NCBI GenBank assembly: GCA_047495785.1
Contig: JBLDXI010000009.1
Span: 4,526,001 to 4,590,000 of the forward strand
Source of the DNA: Lepidodermella squamata
Lineage: Eukaryota > Gastrotricha
Direction: 5' to 3'
Length of the DNA stretch: 64,000 nt
Of this stretch, positions 37,836-50,164 are shown piece after piece. The notes beneath the pieces are model-generated. The model ran no database searches, was not told where the DNA came from, and saw only the letters and a program-made list of their open reading frames with translations. Every line of letters starts with the position of its first letter. The first letter of the stretch is position 1. A program made the position numbers and the translations under genes.

Positions 37836-40707
37836 ATGAATGAATGGGCGCGGCCTAGTAATAATAAATGCGCGTGTGCCGCGGCTAATATATCGCTGCA
37901 GGTAAACGCAATTGTGTCGAACGCGGCGATGCGACCGACAACAACAACAGAGCGTGATGAGTGGTGGCTGATACATAAGAAAAATCAATAACAAGCCACG
38001 TGCGGCAGATGTGACCGGCCACCTAGGCACTTGAACACACATACACACGTCGTCGGTCGTCGTCGTCGTTGCAAAAGTAGTTTCTTCCCTTTCCCTTTTC
38101 AGCCAGCCAGCCTACCAACGAACCAACGTAATAAATGAAACAAACGTGCCTTTATTTGCGTTATAGCGTTCGTCAAACAACAAAACCGCGCCCGCGTACT
38201 AGTAAACAGCAATCTCACAAGTGCGAGGACCTCAAAACCTCAACTCGCAACTCACTCGCGTAATAAAAATTCTTGCAAGCCGCAGTAGAAGCAATTAAAA
38301 ACGCGCGATTTTTTCTTCGTTCGTTCGCTTGCATTTGAATCTCACACACACACAACACAGCACACAAAGTTTGCACGAAGCTTGACCCCGGCGAAATGAA
38401 CAGCAGTCACACGTGCGGCGCGCGTCACTTAATTGCATTAAGGTAGACGCGCTATCACGCGGCCACGAGATCAAGATGATGAGCTACTTGCTGCTACTTG
38501 CTAATAATAAAACTAGATAACAACGCGTCCCGTAAACGACAAGAATTTCGCTGTGAATGAACATTAGTTATTAAATATTGTTATTATAAAGCCACAACGC
38601 CTCTTATTACAGTTGAGCTAGCTAGCGAGTGAAGTAAAGAAAAGACTGCGTGAAAATTGCATTACATCAGGCAAAATTACAACGTTACTTATGAGTGACA
38701 GAATCGAATTCAAGGCCTAGCCTAGTTTCGACCGGCGTCGTCCACTCGGCGTCCGGCTTTACGCGAGCGCGCGAAAACAAAGGCGCGCGACATCCGCTGC
38801 CCGGCAGTCGCGCCGGCCATTTGCCGTAATTACCACCGTCATACACTTCTGCCGCGAAGTAAACTCACAAACAGGCGAGGTCAATTGCGCATTTCTTTTT
38901 TACCAATTTAGCTTCATCGCAAACCAATTAAAGCAAAAACAAAGCTATTTTTTTTCAAAAAATCAGAAAAACAATCAAAGCGTTAAGATGAGAAAAAACT
39001 TTCGGGAATTGAAAAAATCCTCCTTAATACTAGTTTTTGTTGGCTTCGCAACAGATTGAAACTCTGACAGCAAGAAAACCCGCAGTTTTTTGGTCTCAAT
39101 GTAATACTCATTAGTAAAGCCGTTTCTTGTTTAAGCGAAAAAAATTGAATTAGCAAGATTTTCTCATTCGTAAAACGCACAAGCCTGAATATTATTTTTT
39201 CGCAACAAGCTTTCGAGGCGAGAGAAGATCAGATTAGATGGATGCTCGGAGGAATTACTGTCTCCATTTTTTTCTCATTCCATTCTTGAGCCGCTGCTGC
39301 TGTTGCTGTCTGAGTTTCCGAGCCGTGATTATTATCATTAATAACGTGCGTGTTTTTTTCGAGTAATGCGTTGGGCTACAACAGATTTTACCAACGCTAA
39401 TATGATATTGAACGGCCATGGAATATTATTATTACTTTGCAATGCCACATATTTTTTTATGGCCATGTGTGGTAAGGCGACCCCGCTTTGTTGCGTTTAT
39501 GACATGCACTTGAGGGGTGTATGTGCCGAGGAGGGGCGAAAAAACCACGCCGCTGCATCTTGAAAGTGAGTACTACCAATTTTTGGTAATAAAACGTGAA
39601 TAATGAAGCGCGGATTAGTTCTTGATGCTATAAAAAACCACGTGGAATAAGGCTAAAAAACAACAACACCTGATGCCAGTGCACTATTCGATCGCGAAGA
39701 TAAGAAATAAATACTCGGCAAGTTGCCAGCGTTAAAACAACAAAAAAATGACATTATACCGGCCTTGTTTGCCGATGAGATCACTCACACTTTTGACAAT
39801 CAATCATAAGCTGATTCAGCGACGCAAAATCGATAGAATATCAAGGGCTGAGCCGGCGCGTGAAAATAGAACGATTCTATGCATGACTTATTCATCAAAC
39901 TCTACTTTCAATGAATCACAGGATGACTCGACTGGTAAACAGCAGAAAATGAATGTACCAGGCCAGCTATAAAACGAAAGAAAACTAATTCGCACTGATG
40001 CAAGTGAGAAGAAAATATTAGAGAAGCGTTATATGAAGAGCAGGTGAACAAATTTGGTTCTGAACAGCTCATAAAATCAACAAGGGATATGCGCCAAACA
40101 TTTTCCAGCCACTTCAAACTGCTAGAGCGATGAGATGATATCGCTAGGCGCTAGGTAACCCTAGCAAAGACTATATTCAAAATTGTATGGTTTAGCTCGA
40201 TAGTCATATATGATTTAAGATACTTATGATAGTGTTAAATGGATTATAATAAATAACAAATGGATTAGGGAAACTAGATTTAACAGGCAATATATAGGTT
40301 GCCAAAGCCGATTTCTTCATGCCAACTTACATAAAATATAATTCAATCTTAAAGCATGAATCATTTCATAGGGAATAGGGCAATTTCATACGGCAACAAA
40401 ATTTGGCGAATAATCAAGCTCAGTTAACTTACAAAGAGGTGTGTGAAATGTAAATTAACTGACGGAAACTGGTCAAAAAAGATATATACAACATAATATA
40501 TGTATTTTTGTGAGTCGAACAAGCGAAAAATTCCTTGAAACACTGCCCGGTCTGTTTTCAATGTGCCAGATATATTCAAGGCGGTAGAATTTGGCAAAAG
40601 ATAATAATTGATAACTGACAAACTCTACTATTCTGATGCTTCGGGTTCAGCAATGTTCAACGTGGAAGATGCAACAAGAATTATAAATGCGCAGTTCTCG
40701 ATCAATA

Positions 40708-40817
40708 TTGTATATAAAAGCCTGAGGCGTGACACCAAAAACTGTAAAAAACAAAGATTAAACAAGTTCAAATATTAAGCTCTTTCGCTAGTATACTTCT
40801 TCAGGATTACGTACGGT
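40708..40817 (+). promoter_or_regulatory. Possible TATA promoter with first non-coding exon
   Basis: TATATAAAAG near 40709-40718 is a good TATA box. About 95 bp downstream, ACG|GTAAGTTT near 40814 is a strong splice donor. No coding frame lies between. It could start a spliced non-coding transcript or supply a distant 5' untranslated exon of PSMD3 about 860 bp downstream. There is no direct evidence of transcription. Confidence 0.25.
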
Positions 40818-41673
40818 AAGTTTAATGGTACTTTGCATGGTAATAGGCTGTATAACACACATCTCACGTTCTAAGAGTAAAGACTTCACAGTTATGCACA
40901 ACGCATCTCATTGAACGGGTAACATCGTACGAAAAAGCAATCAGCAAGGCAGAAATCTTGTTGCTCATAAAAAATACTAAATACCGGTAAAGGGCTAATT
41001 CAAAGGCTCAAAAATAGCAGAAGTATGAGAAGTGACCACCGCTTTTCGAGGATTGAAGTTTGAAGTTTGAACTCTTAGTGATCACGATACCTAGCTGAAG
41101 AAACTATTCAGCTGCCAGATTAACAAATCACAAAGAAGTACAGATGTCGAACAGTTAGAGAGCAATCAGCTGGGATTTGGTCCACGTGAAGAAAAAACAT
41201 TGCTAAGCTGCGCAAGAACATCTCCTGAGATTTCAGCGCGCCAAAATTCGAAAATTTTCTATTATGTAATCACCAATTCTTCCATAGTGCTGTTATTACG
41301 TGAATTATATATTATTTTTAATTATTTTATATATTGTTTGGCGGTCAGCCAGAGATTATGTAATACGAATTTTACGCGCCACAGCTTTTTTGACAGGTTT
41401 TCTCAAAGAGATAGCCGATCTATGCAAGACAGCGACAGGTAGATTACCGCCGGACATCTTACACTTTTACTCATTCGGTTTTACAAAGCGACGGAGGTCA
41501 GGAAGTCTAGACTGTATTTTATGAGACCGATTCACGATTCAGGTTAACTTGAATCTATTTGATTTTACATTGCCTCTTTATTCAGAGTTGCACTTCGAAC
41601 TTGGCACTCATCGCCTGGATTTTATTATTAACTTCTGTCAATCTATCCAAGTATATAGGTTTCATTTTGAGAA

Positions 41674-43363
41674 ATGGTGTCAGCTGTTGTTCAGCCTCCA
41701 ATGTCGAAAACCGCCGAACCTATGGCAGTCGATTCGGCTGACCCTAAAAAAGACGTCGATCAACTCACTCTTGAAGGTAAATTGCTTAATTATTAATGCT
41801 CAGCTTCTCATTAAAGTGCTTTCTCAGACATTCGAGAGCAAATCCGCTTCATCGAGAAGGGTCTGATGACAAAAGACATGCGATTTATCAGCCGAGTTGC
41901 TCGCATGTTGTCTCGAACTCGTCGTCATTTGACAGGGAGCGTCTTGCGCCGTGCTCTTACTACATTCTTGCCGTCTATTCAGTCTTCTGAGGCTGAGTGC
42001 CGCTCTTTATTAGCATTTGTTCCTGAGGGACCAGCTGGTGAAACTGCCACTACTCCTGAGGCTCCGGTGAAGCAGGGTTTGTTGATGTGAAAATATCTTA
42101 CTCAGCAATGCATCTATTGTTTTTTTAGCTGGAACTCCCGGCAGAACTCGCTTGCAGAAGTTGCAGAGCGGCATTGGCTCACCAGCAAGCTTGGCTGGAG
42201 CTACGGCTGAAATTGAGGTCTACCTTCACCTATTAGTACTGGTGTGGCTGTTGGATCAACCCACGAGGCCAGATGATGCTCTGGCTTGCTCTGCCGAACT
42301 TGTCCGCAAACTGAGCGTTTTCAACCGCCGTAGCCTCGACCCATTGGCAGCCAGGGCTTACTACTTCTTCTCCTTGGCCCACGAGCGTCGTGAGAAGTTA
42401 CAAGCCGACTCGGCTGCACCGTTCCGTGCTATTCGCCTCACTCTGCACGCCGCTTATCGAACTGCCGTTCTCCATGGCGATCTTTACCGCCAAGCTTCGT
42501 TGATGACCCTTCTGCTCAGAAACTACTTAGCCCACGGCCAATTCGCACAAGCCGCTCGTTTCATGCAACAAACTACCTTCCCGTTGACTGCCCCTAACAA
42601 CGAACAAGCTCGTTATCACTACTATGTCGGCTACATTTCAGCGATCCGTCTCGAGTACTCGGCCGCTCAACGTCATTTGACCACTGCGCTGAGGAAGGCG
42701 CCGCAAAATGGAGCCGTCGGTTTCCGCCAGGCTACCCAGAAAATGTTGACCGTCGTCACCCTGCTTCTTGGTGACATCCCGGATCGCATCACCTTCCGCG
42801 AGGCAGTTTACCGAAAACCTCTGCGGGCTTACTTTGAGCTGTCATCAGCTGTCCGTACTGGTAACTTGAGCCGTTTCGCCGAAGTTGTGACCCGCTACGA
42901 AGCTCAATTCACCCGGGATAAAACTGCTTCGTTGGTCTCCCGTTTGCGCCATAACGTCATCAAGGCGGGTATGAGGCGTATTGCCCTGGCCTATTCCCGA
43001 ATTTCCCTGGCTGATATTGCAAAGAAGTTGGATCTGGACTCGGCCGTTGACGCTGAGTACATCGTTGGCAAGGCGATTCGCGACGGCGTCATCGAGGCTG
43101 TGATTGTTCCGGGTAAGAACGGCGGCGTTTCCTACCTGCAGTCGCGTGAGGTTGTCGATATCTATTCGACGCCTGAGCCGACGTCTGCCCTGCACCAGCG
43201 CACGGCGTTCTGCCTCGAATTGCATGAGCAATCGGTGAAAGCGATGCGTTTCGAGCTGAAGCAGTACCACAAGTTCGAATCGGCTGAGGAGCGACGAATT
43301 CGCGAGGAACAGGAGCTGGAATCGGCGCGCGAAATGGCCGATGATTTTGATGATTTCATGTGA
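41674..43363 (+). CDS. PSMD3: 26S proteasome regulatory subunit RPN3/PSMD3 (528 aa)
   Basis: Lid subunit of the 19S regulatory particle; its PCI domain helps assemble the lid that binds and deubiquitinates proteasome substrates in cytosol and nucleus. Exons: 41674-41776, 41828-42076, 42129-43363; GT-AG borders and phases agree. Recognisable conserved segments include EVYLHLLVLVWLLD and SVFNRRSLDPLAARAYYF. The PCI/winged-helix part contains RIALAYSRISLADIAKKL and YIVGKAIRDGVIEA. The C-terminal acidic tail ends DDFDDFM. The length is close to the human protein (534 aa). A second in-frame ATG 27 bp downstream (MSKTAEP) is an alternative start. Codon use is regular and the gene appears intact. 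It is the only plus-strand gene between 3.1 kb and the right end. Confidence 0.95.
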
Positions 43364-44508
43364 AATCTGAAACTAACAACTAACCAAAAAAACACGGTCT
43401 CTTTTATTCTTGGTTTAAAACGCAAGGCGAAAAATTGTATAAGTGTATGTATGATGGCTTAGTAAGGCAGAAAAATTGGATCTAGGAAGGCTGAAAATGA
43501 AATTTTCTCCTCATTTTTCTTGTGCGTATTATAATTATTATTGCATCGTAACTTTGCTGCTTGAGACTTTTCGAATTCCATGAATTAGAAAGCGCTTGAA
43601 TGGCTAATAATGAGTTGGCTGAAAGTCGTTTGCCCAATATCTACTTGATACCTGAACGTTGTGATCATTTAAAATGATAGCGAAAATGATAATAACAATA
43701 ATGATGATAAAATAAATACAGAAAAAACCGAAGGCGACTGTTTTTCATTCAATGCAGAATTATATGCTGAATTTGGAAAAGAAACTGAGGGACATTGAGA
43801 CGTAAAATTTATTCGGCTCTTAAATTTAAATTTTGTTCTCATTTCGAGCCAGATTTTGCTGTGGAAATTCGAAGAAAATTTTATAATTGAAAATTGAAAC
43901 CATATTCTTTTCGAGGTTGAGGAAGTTTGAAGCTGTATCGGAAACTAAATGTAAAAATCGACTCCAAGACAGCTTTCGTTAATCCAGTGATCACCATCTA
44001 ATTCGTTTTTTTCTGCAGCACTATTGATAAAATGCTAATAAATTCCAAAATTGACCGATTCATGACATTTTTGACCAGGCAAAAGACGAAAGGTGTTTCG
44101 ATTTTTTTCAGAGTTTATTCGCCTTGCAAGCGCGTTTCGCACGTTAAAAATTCAGCATTCATAAAAAATGTCGCCATATGAGTCGTTGGTGTTATAATTT
44201 CGAATAATATTGTAATAAAATTGTCAAACAATTACGACAGCACAAACGATGAATTCAGGTCAGGATGTTGTGTATCAGGATATCGGAGCGCCTGTGCTCG
44301 CTTTCTCGCTAAAAAATGATTATTTACAAAGTTGCTTCATAAAATTTGAACATCCAGCAAGCAGACTTTCGCAGTCATTACAACATTAGGTGGTAGCTTC
44401 ACACAGCACGCAATCAGCAGTCAAGAATAAATTATCAATAATAATTATTATATAATATTTGCGATATATTATAATAATTATATAAATTTGACCGTAACAT
44501 TTTTGTTT
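43364..44508. other. PSMD3 3' region and EB4 3' region
   Basis: PSMD3 and EB gene 4 converge here. AATAAA at 43711-43716 is the likely PSMD3 polyadenylation signal, giving a 3' untranslated region of about 370 bp. The rest is AT-rich, including an almost pure A/T stretch at 44429-44490 just past the EB4 stop. No gene is seen. Confidence 0.5.
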
Positions 44509-47500
44509 CTACAAGCGGAGACCTGCGAGGACGATTGTAACAGCCGCGAAAATGACCGCACTTGACGACACCAGATTTGAAGAATGGCTGATTAGTAGCG
44601 GCTTGTTACCTATACGAAGACAAACAATGGAATTTACTCGAAAATCTTTCCCATGAGACTTTGGAACACTAGCCCTCAGTGGGACACTTGATTTTGAATT
44701 TCCGTACATTTTACCAAGAGGTCCCCCATTAAGGAACATGTTCTTCGAAAGGTTTTTAAATATTTTGAAGTTCGAAACAAGGGGATTCGTGATTTTCTTG
44801 AAAATTTTGAGAACGTTGACTGATTTTACCTTAATTTTGACAATGTAACGTATTGCCATCACCTACCATATTAGGGCAATAATTGTTTGGAATTTTCGTA
44901 AGCTCATTTGCATATGTAACGTCCTCATGAATTTCGAGATTCTCCCTAGAAATTTGATTCGAATTTTGAAGTAAAGCAGGGATCTTAATTTTAACGGAAA
45001 CAAATTTGCCTGTCAGCAGAACCAAGTTTTGGAACTTGCTATGAAACCACTTTTCGAACTTTCGAGGATGCAATGATTGATCAGCATATTTCGAAATAAA
45101 TCAAAAAATTATTTATAGCTTTTAGTCCTAGTGAAAAAATACCCGATTTTAAACTTGAACAAGGCAGACCACCATAAGAATTGAAAAAAGTGGACGCACA
45201 TTTCTAGCTCGAATCTTGAAACTCATGGGCGTCAAAAAACGTTAGACCAACACCAAAAATAGGTATGAAAAGAATTTTCTCAAATTTTGGAGGAAAATTC
45301 ATGGAAAATGAGATAACCTTGTCCAGCTTTGTTTTAAATTTCACAATTGTTTGAGCTAACCTTGGAAGAACATGGTTTTGTCTAAAATACCTCTTCCTTT
45401 GCATCCTTATTATTCGTTAACTTATTATGGATTTCTGAGAGAAGAACGGGCGATTTTGGAAAACTTGGCAACTTACGAATGCAGACCGTGGCTTCGCCGC
45501 AACTCGAGCAGACAAACGGCATTTTGCAGTAGCCAATCGAGCCCTTCATCGAGTCGACGTTGCACGTGCCGCCCTCGTTCGAAATCGAGTCGGACGGCGC
45601 GACGCAGGCGAAGGCCTTCGTCGCAATGTCGGCCTGGTATTGAATGGCCCGGTAGCCGCTGATGCAGTCGCAGCGGCCGTTCGAGCACACCGTGTTAGCC
45701 GCCATCTGGCAGTCCTCGTTCGACGAGCACGAGTCGTAGACTTGGCGCGGCGAGCACGAGTACTTGCCGTACGGCTTGTAGCCCGAGTAACAGCCGCACC
45801 GGTTCGAAATGCACACCATCGAGTAGTAGCACTGCGCCGAATCGTGGCAGGTATCGCCTGCGGTTTGTGTCTAAAAATCAAATGATAGCATGAATTAAAA
45901 TAACTAATTAATCTGACGATATTTTTTTATCGAAAAACTACTCAACCATAAGAATTTTTCCCGGCTATATTATTAATAAAAAGACGTGAATTCAAAGTTC
46001 ACTAACTTAGAGTGAAAAGTGATTTCTCGTAAATGACTTATTAGCAGTATACGGATAGGATCGGAACCGATAAAATCCGATAGATTTTGCTATAACTCAT
46101 GATATTTCGAAAGGTGTAAATTTGTCAAGATAATTGGAAATTTATTTCCTTTTCAATTTACCCCGATTCCAGAGTGGACCAGTTACAGAGCTCGCCCAAA
46201 AAATGAAAAAAAACCCGAAAAAACCGTTGACTTTGGCTGACTTTGGTCCTCAGGCCGCTGAGTCAAAATTTCCGCAGAAAAAGGAAAGGATAACTAAAAA
46301 ACAAATGATAGGATTTCCTAAGGATAGGAAAGGAAAATAAGACAGGACAAATAAGATCAGGACGATTAAGATTCAAGGTAATTAATTATTAATAGTATAA
46401 CGGGAAAATTAAGACAAGGACAAATAAGACTAACCCTGATCCTAACCCTAACCCAAACACAACCCCAATAATACCATTATTTTTTAATTCGGAATATCTT
46501 TTACCGGAACCAAATTTACGGTGAGCGGAACCCAATTTGCTGTAGCGGAACCAAACTCGAAATATGCCAAGATTCCTTTTTTGAATAATTCTACGAATTT
46601 TGGGCGAAACATGAGTTCTGAATTGAACACTCTGTCTTATAGAGAATGGTACGCTGAATTTACCGGTGATTTTTGTAGAATTATCGTGCTCAATCTTGAC
46701 CCGCGAAAAATATGCAAGAAGTGATTTCAGGCCATTAGAAAATTCCAAAATTTGGTTCTGCTAACAGCAAATTTGGTTCCGCTCACCGTACGGTTAAAGG
46801 AGGACCCTTTATAATTTACTTATTTGTCCCGTCGCATTTGCCCTCGTCTTATTATTTGTCCCCTTACGAATTAAACCACCAATACCATACGCTAATGCAT
46901 TGAAATTCCCTAAAGAATAAAAATTTTAGCTTTAAAATCAGCGAAATTCAATCCCGAAATGAAAATATTTCTTCATCTTTTCGCGCAAAAAAGAATCTCG
47001 AGTGGGGCAAGGAATGATAGGAGAATTTTTCCATGCGACTTCTGAGATCACGACCTTAATCATTAATGTCAAACGCCCAGTTCCAAAATAAAAATATTCA
47101 GCTTCAAGGATGATGTACCAAGTACAAAGAAATTCGGGAATAATCCTTAAAAGAAACTGCGGGCTAAATTGAAAAAAACCGCAAACAAGTGAAGAAAAGC
47201 ATGATCGTATTTAGATAAATTAAATTGCTCACCATGAGATTTGGTACGCAATCGGTACCCTGAAGGCCAGCCTTGTAGCCGAAAATGCACGAGCACACGC
47301 CCGAGCCGGAGCAGATCAAATTGTCGCCGACGCACAAGTCCGCGTTCGGGTTGCACGCTCCGCCCAGGTAGACGGCCCGTTTACAGTCGCCACTCACCGA
47401 GTCGTAGGTGTAGCCAGGCAGGCAGGTGCAAACGCCGCCGCAAGTCGGTGACGGGATGCTGCACATTGAACTCTTAGCGCTACAATCCGAGTTTCTTGTA

Positions 47501-47589
47501 CACGTCTGGTTAACGGCTTTGCTTTGAGCGAAATCAACGAGAAACGCCGAGGCGATGACGAGGAATAAAAACCGGAAATCAGGACTCAT
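44509..47589 (-). CDS. EB-module secreted/anchored Cys-rich protein 4, dispersed paralogue (283 aa)
   Basis: Same architecture as the cluster at 3.3-8.0 kb but 37 kb away. Exons on the minus strand: 47589-47233, 45870-45477, 44609-44509; phases agree (0, then 1). A signal peptide (about residues 1-23) precedes four EB-like segments. Exon 1 joins segments 1 and 2 without the phase-1 intron of the cluster genes, and exon 2 joins segments 3 and 4 plus the C-terminal region. The signature C-x3-PFVC-x2-CG is present. A small last exon supplies VCIRNKPLLIS and a hydrophobic tail. I chose that exon because donor and acceptor phase match and it restores the family's C-terminal tail, which the unspliced frame lacks. 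The two introns (1362 and 867 bp) are far longer than in the cluster and hold mobile-element remnants. Function is unknown. Confidence 0.75.
46330..46870. repeat. Outer inverted-repeat region around a nested MITE
   Basis: GGACAAATAAGA-type words near 46345-46355 and 46415-46426 are mirrored by TTACTTATTTGTCCC and TTATTTGTCCCC near 46817-46865. They flank the TA-bounded element at 46519-46787 and suggest an older element into which it inserted. A short CCTAACCCTAACCC stretch near 46440-46453 is telomere-like but too short to interpret. Confidence 0.35.
46519..46787. mobile_element. MITE with about 38-bp terminal inverted repeats and TA duplication
   Basis: The left end starts CGGTGAGCGGAACCCAATTT and the right end is its near-perfect reverse complement (start of complement CGGTGAGCGGAACCAAATTT). 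TA dinucleotides lie immediately outside both ends (46517-46518, 46788-46789). The 269-bp length, lack of coding capacity and TA target fit a Tc1/mariner-type non-autonomous element. It sits in the first intron of EB gene 4. Confidence 0.65.
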
Positions 47590-50164
47590 TTTTTATGTGT
47601 TGATCGAAACGAGGCGATAAAGCCGATGAAATAACAATTCAGGTAAAAAATTGCGTTTATAGCAACAAAACTGTCTTTAAGAGTGTCTATATCGCGTAAA
47701 TTGGGTGAGAAAAGTTGTAATATTGAAAAATGAAAAATTTCGAAACATGTCAAGGCGCGTGCGGCGAAACTGCTGGCGGCTGCTGCCTTAACATGATGGC
47801 TCACAAGTAGCGTAACTGCCAAGAAAAATCGCGTGCTCATAACTTTGGAAAAAATGAGGAAAAATATTCAAGGCGAACAAAATTTGTTCCCGAGAATAGA
47901 AAGAAAAGTTTTATACTTCGTAAAACTTAGGCCAGGTGAAAAGCAATAATAATTTATCTCAATTGTCTTGATTAATTGCCCAAAATTTTGAAAAAAATGG
48001 AAAAAAACTTTCCTCAAACGAATTGAACTTCTTCAATTTGTAAATTTGCTTTCTTTCAAATTTCTACTGAGCATTTTCAAATTTTATTATAGTGACAATT
48101 TAGCATTGCGGCAAATCCTTACATATTAAAATTAGCCAATTTGATTGGGTTGCGCAGAGTAATATTTTGAAAATTGAAAAATTATTAAAATTTATTATTG
48201 AAATTTGAAAAAGGTAAAACTACATTTTTAGGCTCCGAAAAAATTTGAAAATATTTTTTTTGCTAAGAAGTTTATTTTCCCGAATTTTGTTATTGTTTAT
48301 TGAGAGAAATTTTGTCACAAAAGTTATTTTTATTTGCTTATTTTTCTGCTATAATCCTGGGTATAACAGGTTCAGGAGTGTTATTTAAAAACGGCTTCTG
48401 AATGTTTACCTTTTTTTCTACGGAAGAAAGTGAGGAAGTCTGGTGGTTTTTAGGAAAAAAGGTGCATGGTTTTGCGAGCATTTTTTGAAAATTATGTTGA
48501 CGCGGCACATCTCATCGCCATCATTATAATATCCATAGCTCGCACCTAAATTTTGTTGAAAAATAACCGCGCGCGAAAAAAGGGTCACCGCAGCAGGTTT
48601 TTCTGCTATTTAACAACAAAGCGCCTATAGCCACTGGAATACTACGAAAAAAGGCAAACACGAAGCCGTGTAAATATTATACGCGCGTAATGAGCCGTCT
48701 GACTGACCTCTGTCGATGCGCGAAAATGTGCCGAAAAGTCACATCGCGTATACAGCTCATTGCTATAAATTGTCAGAAATTTCTAAATACTGAAAGAAAG
48801 TTGCAAAAATAAACTGACAAATTCTGCAGGTACGGCCAGTGCCAGTCGCAATAATGTCAACGCAGTGACCAAACAACGCTATATTATAAAAAAATGTAAA
48901 CTTTACCTAAGTAAAATTACCTAAATCGCGATTTTCTAACAATGTTACGCATGAGTGAGCGTGAGACTCGTAGTTACCTGTTTTTTTGAACTCCGAACTG
49001 CGCCCAGTAACAGCGCAGTCGTCACAACAGAAAAAAACACGTTTCAGGTAACAAAAAGGTTAAGCAACGGGGCGTGTGAATTTTGACCATTGTTTAACGT
49101 TTACGACTCGCAACCCACGTGCGCCATTCATTTTTCCCAAAATTTATAATCGGTGGAAAAAATGACGCCTCATAATTTGATTTTTTTATCGATGCATATT
49201 TGTAAGCGAATTAGCAACATTTTTTCTCTACATTAACAAAAAATTGCTGCTGTTCGATAGCATCAGGTTCGGAATACTATTGCGGTTGTAATCGTTTCAT
49301 GATGGCGACAGAATTTTCGCCTGTTCCCGATGTCTGTTGATTTTTCTGCGTGTTTACATAACCCTTCCGACTGCATAAAACTGGTTGCCAAAAGCGTGAC
49401 AGCCCTATTCAATATTCAGAAGGGCTGTGACCTCGCCTCATCTTCAACCGCAGGTAAACACTTGTGGGATGTGGTGATACGCGCATATTATAAGTCAGTA
49501 TCTATTGTAGCGCCACAGGCGATTTTTCGAAATTTTATTTGCAAATATGTTTTTCCCTCACATTCTGTTGCGACGGCTTTTCGTATGAAGACATGAACTG
49601 ATGATATCATTACATGTATGACAAAATATCATTTTCCTCCCAACAATTCAATAACGCGCATCCGTAGAATTTACAAATTTGTAGAAAAAATAAAATAAAT
49701 TACATGTTATAGGCAACATTATGGCACGTGGTGAAAAAGGTAATGTAAAAGCGTTGCGTTGATTCAAGACGGAGGAAACTATTCGATAGGCGTGGGTGTT
49801 AGATTCACTGAAGCGTAACAGGCGTCGATGCGTGTGTATAGTAAAAATCATAAGGCAGTGAATATAACTATAGCATTATCGCCAATATAATACCATATTA
49901 CCGTCATTCAAATTCGAGGTTTTGAAATAATGGCAGTGGAAGCGGTGTGACAAGGGAGCAATGCATAAAGGAGGGTGAAGACACGGCGAAAAACTGTCGC
50001 TCACATATTCAATTTTGCCAAAATTGTGCATACCTTAGACACAAATAAGGTCAAATGATCAGAGAAACATCAGAAAATCATCGAATTCGATCATTATTCT
50101 GATTTCGTTACATACCTTAGACACAATTATGGCATAAAAATATGTGAGAGACATGTTTGCTGAA
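47590..50164. other. Spacer between EB4 and the muscarinic receptor
   Basis: About 2.6 kb, AT-rich, holding the EB4 promoter and the receptor 3' untranslated region. A minus-strand frame at 47586-47840 begins with a signal-peptide-like segment but has no further recognisable sequence. A plus-strand frame at 49330-49596 also shows nothing recognisable. Confidence 0.4.

Larger units (their letters stand above)
33375..41673. other. 8.3-kb stretch without recognised genes
   Basis: Lies between the divergently transcribed DLGAP gene (-) and PSMD3 (+), so it holds both promoters and probably DLGAP 5' untranslated exons or enhancers. Short open frames are numerous but lack domains, codon bias or splice context. 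CpG-containing islands occur around 34.5, 36.1-36.3 and 38.7-38.85 kb amid AT-rich DNA. Trinucleotide microsatellites lie at 36001-36027, 37405-37433 and 37805-37835. A TATA-like box with a downstream splice donor at 40.7-40.8 kb is listed separately. Confidence 0.45.

Noticed and set aside
34561-40621. Numerous 60-105 codon frames in the gene-poor stretch
   Set aside because: No domains, biased toward low-complexity residues, no consistent splice context, and on both strands at the density expected by chance.
46440-46453. Telomere-like CCTAACCCTAACCC
   Set aside because: Only about two units, inside a repeat-rich intron; too short to call an interstitial telomere.
47586-47840. 84-codon minus frame with a signal-peptide-like start, just upstream of EB gene 4
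   Set aside because: After the hydrophobic start the sequence has no cysteine pattern or domain, and it ends across the EB4 start. Most likely chance in AT-rich DNA.
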